DNA of 19,078 nt from Chloroflexota bacterium. Lineage in GTDB: Bacteria > Chloroflexota > Ktedonobacteria > Ktedonobacterales > Ktedonobacteraceae. Made by a program: the position numbers and the translations under genes. Below, piece by piece: positions 7,070 to 13,977 of the stretch; within the stretch, counting starts at the first letter, position 1; each line of letters begins with the position of its first letter. The notes below the pieces were generated by a model, which saw only the letters and a list, made by a program, of their open reading frames with translations, did no database searches and was not told where the DNA came from. The stretch lies in contig VBJK01000133.1 of NCBI GenBank assembly GCA_005879655.1, positions 1-19,078 on the forward strand, read 5' to 3'.

Positions 7070-8806
7070 TCAGTGGGTATCTGCCTCTTTCTGCCATTTT
7101 CTGATTAGCGTGCTGGCTTCCTGAGAGAGGCCGTATGATGTGCGGTCAGGTGTATTACTATAATAAGTGAGTTCTTTCACGACATAGTAGTAAAGAGGAT
7201 TAGCAGCAGTGGTAAGTTTACTTAAAGAGTGTAGGGCTGTTCTCGCAACTTGTTCATCAGGATCAAGTAGCGCCTGTATAAGATCTGGCATCGTCCAATA
7301 GATCATGCAACGCCCACATAAAGAAGCAGCACAAGCGCGAACACTGCTGTCAGCGTCTGTATGGAGTAGCCGGAGCATCTGGGTATAGATATGATGGAAC
7401 ATGCCAGGTGTGCCATCCAGCAAATTCAGTAATTCGAGTGTACGTTGGCGCACCCGCGCGTTGCGATCATTGAGCAGTTGCAGCACGGTGCCGTCTTGAA
7501 AAATCTCCTGGCTGATATCGTACCACGCTTGTTTCTTGCCCTGAGTGCGAGCTTGTTGCAGCAGATAAGCTAACGAATCGAGCGCCGTCACTTGAATCTC
7601 TTCTTGAGATTGTAACAGAGTACGTAATAGCCAGCGCACGATGTTAATACGCACCGGGGCATAGAGTGCATCTTGTAGTAACCGTAAACCCTCCACTGCT
7701 TCGAGATAGCCGGGATGCTCCTTGTTTAAAAGAATAGTACCAAAGACGCCAGCTACATATTCCCCTCCGCACGCTGCAAGCGTATAGCTGGCCTGGCGAC
7801 GGACTTCCTGGACATGTGAGCGCAGCAGGAGCGCCATACGCGTGGGTAGACTATATTGGCGCATCATACGGCGCATGGTAGGTTGGCTGGCCAGTTCTTC
7901 TAACGCCGTTAAGACAATAACTTGCTTATTCGCATCAGGATGGAAGAGCATCTCACTCAATTTAGGCAGGACGACGGGTTGCGCAATCCTACTAAGCGCA
8001 TGGGCGGCAAGTTGCGCCAATTCCAGATTAGGCTCGTAGAGCATACCGATCAGATGTGTTGTCAACTGAGTGCGTTGTTCGTGAGAAAGTTCCACAGAAA
8101 TTTCTGTACCTAAAATAAGTGTAGCAGCCTTGCGTACCTCGTCAGACATGGTGGGATCTATCGCCTGGATGAGCACTGGCAAGCCACTCTCCTTCCCATT
8201 GCTGATCAACGCATACGCCGCGCTGAGCCGTATGGCAAATACTTCTGTCTCAGCGAGGCAAGCGAGCAAGGCATCTATAGTTGATTTTCGTAATCCATGG
8301 GCGCTGGCTCTGGCTGCTAATGCCATCGCAGCTGAGCAACGAACTGTTTGCCAAGCTGTAGAGAGGGCCTGGCATAAGAGCGGCTCGTGGTCCTCGTCAG
8401 GCAAGAGATTAGTCGTTTCTATGATACTAATCCACAGCACGGGACCCGCTGGTTGAGCGACAGCCGATAACATATCCTCCGGTGATACCTGGGCCTTTTG
8501 TCCCAGGTATAAGAGGAGACGACCGCTATGTTCATACTGGGGGGGCCACCAGGGCCAGGCTGGCGTCGTGATCTCTGGATAGTTACTGAGCGTCGTGAGC
8601 AGGTGCAGCAGAATGCCTGGGCCTTGTTTGGCAATGCGCCGTGTTGCGCGGACACGTATCTGATAGTCGGTTTCAGGACCAAGCAGAAGAGCTAGCGCCG
8701 CTTGGAGGCTCTCCCACTGTATTGGTTGCATAGGAGATTTCCCCTCATCCATAGGACTGCTGAATCTAGTAGATGATGGTTCCTGGTTAGGACGTTCACT
8801 AATCAT
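7070..8806 (-). CDS. HEAT-repeat protein
   Basis: 578 residues, largely alpha-helical, made of repeated helix pairs of about 30-40 residues, with the HEAT-type pattern of Ala/Leu-rich helices and an Arg/Val turn. Clear units include VRCSAAMALAARA, IRLSAAYALISNG, VRKAATLILG, AQLAAHALSRIAQP, VRRQASYTLAACGG, VRQRTLELLNLLDG, VRACAASLCGR and VARTALHSLSKL. The first 30 residues are polar and probably disordered. There is no signal peptide or membrane helix, so it is predicted cytosolic. HEAT solenoids bind other proteins; no enzyme motif is seen. It lies 195 bases downstream of a Ser/Thr kinase on the same strand, so it may act as a scaffold or target of that kinase (inference from neighbourhood only). 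No strong ribosome-binding site is visible before the ATG at 8806. Confidence 0.85.
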   Translation of the reverse strand: MISERPNQEPSSTRFSSPMDEGKSPMQPIQWESLQAALALLLGPETDYQIRVRATRRIAKQGPGILLHLLTTLSNYPEITTPAWPWWPPQYEHSGRLLLYLGQKAQVSPEDMLSAVAQPAGPVLWISIIETTNLLPDEDHEPLLCQALSTAWQTVRCSAAMALAARASAHGLRKSTIDALLACLAETEVFAIRLSAAYALISNGKESGLPVLIQAIDPTMSDEVRKAATLILGTEISVELSHEQRTQLTTHLIGMLYEPNLELAQLAAHALSRIAQPVVLPKLSEMLFHPDANKQVIVLTALEELASQPTMRRMMRQYSLPTRMALLLRSHVQEVRRQASYTLAACGGEYVAGVFGTILLNKEHPGYLEAVEGLRLLQDALYAPVRINIVRWLLRTLLQSQEEIQVTALDSLAYLLQQARTQGKKQAWYDISQEIFQDGTVLQLLNDRNARVRQRTLELLNLLDGTPGMFHHIYTQMLRLLHTDADSSVRACAASLCGRCMIYWTMPDLIQALLDPDEQVARTALHSLSKLTTAANPLYYYVVKELTYYSNTPDRTSYGLSQEASTLIRKWQKEADTH

Positions 8807-9001
8807 ATCCGCTTACTTTCATAAATGTACGAGATATCGTTTTCTTCATAGCTACTCATACTAAATCATAAATTGCCTTCTGTAAATGATAAGCCATTAT
8901 ATTGATGATATGCACATAGATATCTCTGGAGAAACTACGCCGGTTATTGTCATAACATAGCCGTTTTCCCAGGAATATTGATGAGTTTTGTGCGCTGTCT
9001 C

Positions 9002-10225
9002 TTAGTGAGATGGCGGTTTAAAAAGACGCTGTAACTGGTCCCAGAACGTCCGCCGTTTTTGTAGGGAGACCAGTGATCTGGTAGTCTGCTCGCTCTTTCG
9101 GGCTAAATATGCTTCAGATAATTCATTGAGATGATGAAATTGTGCTTGTTGGATAGGAATACTACCATTATTTTCGTTCAATACAGAGAAATGTGATAGA
9201 GAATGGTCTTCACCAGGTGGTGGCGCAGAAGGAGGAGCTGGATCACCTGAAGGTGGTCGAGTCGGCTCCATCTCGAAGTCAAGATAGCTTGGTCGTTGTG
9301 CATGCGGGCGTTTCGGAGGATGGACAACGATACGGTCATGTGGGAAGGGTGCGTGCCTACTAGTCATCCCAGACGAAGGCGGGAGCACCGGCGTCTCTGA
9401 TTGTAAATGGAGTGCTCGTAAATCCTGGGCCATCAGACTGGCATCACTATAGCGTAAATCGCGATCCATTTCCAGCGCAGTCAAAATAATGCGTTCTAGT
9501 TCAGGTGACAACGCTGGGTTATGGGTACTGGGGGGTTTGAGAATACCCTGGGTAATGGCCGTTGTCAGTTCCGGCATAGAACGCCCAGTAAATGGTCGGT
9601 GCCCACACACCATCTCATATAGGACCACACCAAGTGCATAAATATCGCTGCGATTATCCAATGTTTGTCCCCATATCTGCTCAGGTGATGCATAGTAAAT
9701 GCTACCAACCAGCGTTTTGGCGACAGTGATGCGCTGATGACCATTTGCGCGTGCCAGCCCAAAATCCATGACTTTCACCTTGCCCCAGCGATCTAGCATG
9801 AGATTTTCTGGTTTGATGTCGCGATGAATAACGTGGCGCTCTTTATAAGCGGCATCCAGCGCATCCGCAATCTGAGCAGCGTAAGCAACAGCTAAGTATG
9901 GTGGAATAGTACCATCCAGGTTTAACAGGCTAGCGAGTGTCGGTCCCTGCACGAATTCCATCACAAAATAGAGCAGCTTATTTTGTTGTCCTGCGTCATA
10001 AATCTGGACGATATTTGGATGATTAAGGCCAGCAATAATTTGGGCTTCACGAATGAAACGAGCAACATACGAGGCATCTCGTGCGAGTGCCTGGGGCAGT
10101 ACCTTGAGGGCAACTTCACGGCTGAGGGCAATCTGCCGACTGCGGTACACAACTCCCATGGAGCCTCGCCCAATCTCTACCTCCAACTGATATCCACCGA
10201 GTGTCTGGCCAGCCAGTTCATTCAT
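9002..10225 (-). CDS. Soluble Hanks-type serine/threonine protein kinase
   Basis: 407 residues. The kinase domain spans about 11-272: Gly-rich loop GRGSMG (19-24), Lys41 in ALKVL, Glu60, HRDIKPEN (134-141, Asp136), DFG (154-156), SPEQ in place of APE, and SDIYALGVVLYEM. All catalytic residues are present, and Arg before Asp marks it as an RD kinase that may need activation-loop phosphorylation. Residues 280-345 are a Pro/Ser-rich, probably disordered tail (PPSGDPAPPSAPPPGEDH). The last 60 residues are charged and helical and end in a basic stretch. There is no membrane helix, unlike the kinase at 13978-16227, so it should be cytosolic. The HEAT-repeat gene follows it, and a sigma factor gene lies upstream on the same strand beyond a hairpin-rich spacer. 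Substrates cannot be read from the sequence. Confidence 0.93.
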   Translation of the reverse strand: MNELAGQTLGGYQLEVEIGRGSMGVVYRSRQIALSREVALKVLPQALARDASYVARFIREAQIIAGLNHPNIVQIYDAGQQNKLLYFVMEFVQGPTLASLLNLDGTIPPYLAVAYAAQIADALDAAYKERHVIHRDIKPENLMLDRWGKVKVMDFGLARANGHQRITVAKTLVGSIYYASPEQIWGQTLDNRSDIYALGVVLYEMVCGHRPFTGRSMPELTTAITQGILKPPSTHNPALSPELERIILTALEMDRDLRYSDASLMAQDLRALHLQSETPVLPPSSGMTSRHAPFPHDRIVVHPPKRPHAQRPSYLDFEMEPTRPPSGDPAPPSAPPPGEDHSLSHFSVLNENNGSIPIQQAQFHHLNELSEAYLARKSEQTTRSLVSLQKRRTFWDQLQRLFKPPSH

Positions 10226-10283
10226 AAAACCTGGAACCTCACCGCAAAATACTAAACTTCGGACCGCTATACGAGTGTCCTTG

Positions 10284-10322
10284 CGTTATAAGTAAAATGT
10301 TTTTACTCTGTGCATTATAACG
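10284..10322 (-). promoter_or_regulatory. Inverted repeat overlapping a -10 element upstream of the kinase gene
   Basis: CGTTATAA (10284-10291) and TTATAACG (10315-10322) form an 8-base inverted repeat. Inside it a second palindrome, AGTAAAA-TGT-TTTTACT, covers 10291-10307. On the minus strand TATAAT lies at 10314-10319, about 90 bases before the kinase start, with only a poor -35 match. The repeat could be an operator or simply an AT-rich promoter; the choice is inference. Confidence 0.4.
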
Positions 10323-10373
10323 TGCAGGACCTGTTCACAAAGTAGACGCTTACCAAAAGTACTTTTTTTCTTA

Positions 10374-10498
10374 CCGCCTCCGGCGGCAAAAGAGAAGAAA
10401 GGAAGTATTTGGGGACACCCCAAACCCCGCCAAGGGGCTTCGCCCCCTGGACCCCCGCTTAAGTCCGCGCCTATGAGGGTTGCCCTGGGAGGCGGGGG
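10374..10498. repeat. Hairpin-rich GC block, candidate dispersed repeat
   Basis: The block has three tight hairpins in a row: CCGCC-TCC-GGCGG (10374-10386), TTTGGGG-ACA-CCCCAAA (10408-10424), and a GGGGC-TTC-GCCCC stem with outer CCA/TGG (10430-10450). A wider pairing joins CCCCCGC (10452-10458) to GCGGGGG (10492-10498). The composition (runs of C and G, with flanking pyrimidine and purine tracts) differs sharply from the AT-rich sequence on either side. It begins 20 bases after the sigma factor stop and may terminate that transcript, although no T-run follows. The style matches extragenic repeat families of large genomes; copy number cannot be judged here. Confidence 0.55.
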
Positions 10499-10517
10499 AT
10501 CTTTGTGTCTCGTCCGT

Positions 10518-11468
10518 TCAGTCCAAATAGTCTTTCAGAATACGGCTGGCTTGTGGATGACGTAACTTGCGAATTGCACGCTCTTCGATCTGGCGAACTC
10601 GCTCACGCGTAACTTTGAGCTTTCTGCCTACTTCTTCCAGTGTATGGTCGTGATCGTCTAAGAGACCAAAACGGAGTTCGATGACCTGCCGTTCACGTAC
10701 AGTGAGCTGTCCCAATACCTTACGAATCTCTTCGCGTAGTAATTGCTGTTCTGTCACCTCCATAGGACCACGTTCTCTGCCATCTTCAATAATATCGCCG
10801 AGGGTATTCTCTTCCTCTTCTGAAAGAGGTGCATCCAGAGAGAAAACTTTCTCAGCCCATATCAGCAACTCACTTACACGCTCCGCTGACATACCAAGCC
10901 GCTCGGCAATACTTTCAGGGGTTGGTTCCCGTCCCATCTCTTGGTATAACTGACGCGTTGTACGTTTGACTCTCATTACCTCCTCCATAATATAAACGGG
11001 GAGGCGTACAACACGAGTTCCTTCCAGGATGGCGCGCGTGATGGCCTGTTTAATCCACCAAGTGGCATAGGTGGAGAAGCGGAAACCTTTCCTGTAATCA
11101 AACTTGGTGACTGCGCGTATGAGACCAATGTTCCCTTCGCCAATGAGATCTTCCAGGGAGAGTCCCTGTCCTACATATTTCTTGGCAATGCTTACTACCA
11201 GTCGCAGATTGGCTTCGATAAGATGATTGCGAGCCTCTCTATCGCCTTGCTCCACGCGTTCTGCAAGGCGGCATTCGCTAGTAGCGGAGAGCAGAGGAAT
11301 ACGCGAAATTTCGCGAAGGTAGAGCCGTAAACTGTCACTTTGTGCCAGCGTACTCCACTCTGCTTCTTGTAGGTTTTCACGTTCGGGTTCTACCGCTTTA
11401 TCGCGGTCTCGTTCAGAGTCAAACATCACATTTCGTTCCAAGTGCTTGCTCTCTTCTTCCTGCAACAA
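10518..11468 (-). CDS. RNA polymerase sigma-70 family sigma factor (RpoD/SigA-like)
   Basis: Up to 316 residues. Region 1.2 reads [18 protein letters not shown]. Region 2 covers [33 protein letters not shown] and [19 protein letters not shown] (core binding, -10 recognition and melting). Region 3 includes [10 protein letters not shown] and [13 protein letters not shown]. Region 4 has [15 protein letters not shown] and the helix-turn-helix [30 protein letters not shown] for -35 recognition. The long acidic region 1.1 of primary sigma factors is absent or shrunk to a charged N-terminus, so it may be a principal or a group 2 (alternative) factor. The start is uncertain: 11468 is TTG with no good ribosome-binding site; a TTG at 11438 follows AGGAAGAAGAGAG; GTG at 11429 and ATG at 11426 are further options. 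It is transcribed away from tex. Confidence 0.93.
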   Translation of the reverse strand: MLQEEESKHLERNVMFDSERDRDKAVEPERENLQEAEWSTLAQSDSLRLYLREISRIPLLSATSECRLAERVEQGDREARNHLIEANLRLVVSIAKKYVGQGLSLEDLIGEGNIGLIRAVTKFDYRKGFRFSTYATWWIKQAITRAILEGTRVVRLPVYIMEEVMRVKRTTRQLYQEMGREPTPESIAERLGMSAERVSELLIWAEKVFSLDAPLSEEEENTLGDIIEDGRERGPMEVTEQQLLREEIRKVLGQLTVRERQVIELRFGLLDDHDHTLEEVGRKLKVTRERVRQIEERAIRKLRHPQASRILKDYLD

Positions 11469-11494
11469 GTACGTAGTAAGATCGGTCTTGGCTT

Positions 11495-11522
11495 ATTGTA
11501 TCATAAGTAAGGGTTATTGCAA
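11495..11522 (-). promoter_or_regulatory. Extended -10 promoter of the sigma factor gene
   Basis: On the minus strand, TTGCAA (11517-11522) and TACAAT (11495-11500) are spaced by 16 bases, with TG one base before the -10 hexamer. The same ten bases, TGATACAATA, occur upstream of the kinase gene that starts at 16227. Confidence 0.45.
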
Positions 11523-11638
11523 GCAAGTTGATTACATTTTCTCTGGCCATGCGTGACTTTCCTCAATAAGCTTGACCTTCATGGTACTATCAGATGGCGA
11601 AACCATTTTATTGCAGTTACGGGAGGTAGGCTACATCG

Positions 11639-13966
11639 TTGGCTACTCAGCAACATCTACAACAAGCATCATCAGCAACGAGCGCGACGCTTGAAGAAGC
11701 ATTATCAAATGCCGATATCGCACAGGCGCTCAGCACCGCATTGAGCCTCGGCAGTGGGCAGATTGCTCGTACTATTACCTTACTGGATGAGGGCAATACA
11801 GTCCCCTTCATTGCGCGTTACCGCAAGGAAGTTACAGGAAGTCTAGATGAGGTACAGATACAGTCGATCGCCGATCGCACGGCCTCTTTACGCACCCTGC
11901 ACGAGCGAAAAATGGATGTGCGTCGGCTCATCGATGGACAGGGCAAGTTAACACCAGAGCTTGCAGAGGCCATTGCGGCGGCAACCATGCTACAAGAAGT
12001 CGAAGATCTCTATCTGCCCTATCGTCCTAAACGCAAGACGCGGGCCAGTGTAGCGCGTGAAAAGGGATTAGCTCCACTGGCGGAGAGAATTTTGCAACAG
12101 CCTGAAATAGTGGGCAATGTTGAGGCTCTGCTGGAAGAGTTTGCACAACCATTTTTGGATGCTGAGAAGGGCGTTGCGACCAGCCTTGAGGCTTATGCTG
12201 GTGCCTGCGATATTGTTGCCGAGATGATTGCGGAAGATGCCAATGTGCGTGGTAGTGTTCGTAGCTCATTCTTCCAGCGTTCAACCTTGTCGGCAAAGGT
12301 AATCGATCCTGATAAGTTGGCCGAGAAGGACCCCAATGGCGTCTATCAACTCTACTACGATTTTAACGAGGATATTACGAAGCTGGTCCCCCATCGTATC
12401 CTGGCCTTGAACCGGGCCGAGCGAGAGGATGTGCTACGGGTGAGTGTACCTCTAGCATACGAGCAGGCTAAGCGCGATATCACCACACATTACCCGACCA
12501 AAGCGACCTCGCCTTTTGCTAAGCTGTTAGAAGAGGCCATGGAAGATGGATACAAACGTTTGCTCGCGCCGTCCATGGAGCGTGAAGTACGTGTAGAGTT
12601 GACGCGTAAGGCAGAGGAACATGCTATTGCCGTCTTTGCGGCTAATCTGCGCAATCTACTATTACAACCACCATTGCGTGGTAAGAAGGTGCTGGGCATT
12701 GATCCTGGTTATCGCACGGGCTGTAAATTGACTGTAGTGGACGAGACGGGTAAATATACCGTTTCTGATACTATGTACCTGCATCAGTCAGCCAAAGCAC
12801 TACAGACCGTGCGTGGCTTGCTTAAGCAGTATGATATACACGTTATTGCAATTGGCAATGGTACGGCATCACGCGAAACAGAGCAATTCGTGGTCGAACT
12901 GATCAAGTCATTGGAGCAGGAGCAGGGGCAACAAACCGAGATCGGCTATGTGATTGTCAATGAGGCTGGTGCATCTGTTTACTCGGCTTCCGAGGCTGCA
13001 CGTGAAGAGTTCCCCAATCTGGATGCGACTCAGCGCGGGACGATCTCTATCGCCCGTCGCTTGCAGGACCCATTAGCCGAGCTGGTGAAAATTGACCCCA
13101 AAGCGGTCGGCGTAGGACTCTATCAGCACGATGTGGATCAGAAAGCATTAGCGGCAATGCTTGAGCGTGTAGTTGTCTCGTGTGTGAACTTTGCCGGGGT
13201 AGAGGTGAATTCGGCATCTGCGGCATTATTGAAACACGTATCTGGTATCAATTCACGTGTCGCCAATGCCATTGTCAAGTATCGTGAGGAGCATGGACCA
13301 TTCAAGTCACGTGAGGCACTCAAGAAGGTGCCTGGTCTTGGTCCGGTGACGTTTGTGCAGGCCGCTGGTTTCTTGAAGGTTGCCAACGGCCTGGAAACGC
13401 TGGATAATACCTTTATCCATCCAGAAAGCTATCATGCTGCTCGTTTGCTGCTTGAGATGCTGCCAAGTGGAAACGATAAAAAGGCGAAACCTGCTGAGCG
13501 TATTGCGCAGTTCCGCCAGCTGATTAAGTTGCAGAATAGCCTGGGACGCAGTAATCGCAACCGCAATACGGGCGGTGGTAGCGAGCAGGCCGCTTGGGCT
13601 GATATCGCAAAAAAGATCAGTGTTGGTCTGCCGACGCTCAACGACATTCTCGAAAATCTGGAAAAGCCTGGTCTTGATCCACGCGATGCCTTGCCCGCCC
13701 CCATCCTGCGGCACGATGTGCTCAAGATGGAGGATCTACAGCCCGGCATGATCTTGCAGGGGACGGTGCGTAACGTTGTTGACTTTGGTGCGTTTGTCGA
13801 TATTGGGGTGAAGCAAGATGGGCTGGTACACGTCTCCGAACTAGCTAACCGCTTCGTCAACGATCCGCTAACGGTTGTTGCGGTAGGGCAGGTCGTGCAG
13901 GTACGTGTGGTCAAGGTGGATGTGCAACGTGGACGTGTGCAGTTGAGTATGCGGGGGATTGAGTAA
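11639..13966 (+). CDS. tex: Tex-family RNA-binding transcription accessory protein
   Basis: 775 residues, full length for Tex. The TTG at 11639 is taken as start because GGGAGGT lies 11 bases upstream and no ATG in frame precedes the homology. Residues 20-200 are the helical N-terminal part (LDEGNTVPFIARYRKEVTGSLDE; YLPYRPKRKTRASVAREKGL). A YqgF/RNase H-like domain starts near 348 (VLGIDPGYRTGCKLTVVDE) and includes AIGNGTASRETE and VNEAGASVYSASE. A helix-hairpin-helix pair spans about 523-580 (HVSGINSRVANAIVKYREEHG, LKKVPGLGPVTFVQAAGFL). The S1 RNA-binding domain spans about 700-772 (GMILQGTVRNVVDFGAFVDIGVK). Tex proteins bind nucleic acid and affect transcription and stress or toxin expression; the exact role varies by species. 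It is divergent from the sigma gene and stops 11 bases before a convergent kinase gene. Confidence 0.96.
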   Translation: MATQQHLQQASSATSATLEEALSNADIAQALSTALSLGSGQIARTITLLDEGNTVPFIARYRKEVTGSLDEVQIQSIADRTASLRTLHERKMDVRRLIDGQGKLTPELAEAIAAATMLQEVEDLYLPYRPKRKTRASVAREKGLAPLAERILQQPEIVGNVEALLEEFAQPFLDAEKGVATSLEAYAGACDIVAEMIAEDANVRGSVRSSFFQRSTLSAKVIDPDKLAEKDPNGVYQLYYDFNEDITKLVPHRILALNRAEREDVLRVSVPLAYEQAKRDITTHYPTKATSPFAKLLEEAMEDGYKRLLAPSMEREVRVELTRKAEEHAIAVFAANLRNLLLQPPLRGKKVLGIDPGYRTGCKLTVVDETGKYTVSDTMYLHQSAKALQTVRGLLKQYDIHVIAIGNGTASRETEQFVVELIKSLEQEQGQQTEIGYVIVNEAGASVYSASEAAREEFPNLDATQRGTISIARRLQDPLAELVKIDPKAVGVGLYQHDVDQKALAAMLERVVVSCVNFAGVEVNSASAALLKHVSGINSRVANAIVKYREEHGPFKSREALKKVPGLGPVTFVQAAGFLKVANGLETLDNTFIHPESYHAARLLLEMLPSGNDKKAKPAERIAQFRQLIKLQNSLGRSNRNRNTGGGSEQAAWADIAKKISVGLPTLNDILENLEKPGLDPRDALPAPILRHDVLKMEDLQPGMILQGTVRNVVDFGAFVDIGVKQDGLVHVSELANRFVNDPLTVVAVGQVVQVRVVKVDVQRGRVQLSMRGIE

Positions 13967-13977
13967 AGGGCGATTTC

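Noticed and set aside
6817..7104. Plus-strand open frame of 95 codons
   Set aside because: No similarity to any family I know and low-complexity composition; another frame of the same stretch looks more protein-like but has no start.
8896..8901. Minus-strand TATAAT upstream of the HEAT-repeat gene
   Set aside because: No acceptable -35 at 16-18 bases; the gene may be read from the kinase promoter instead.
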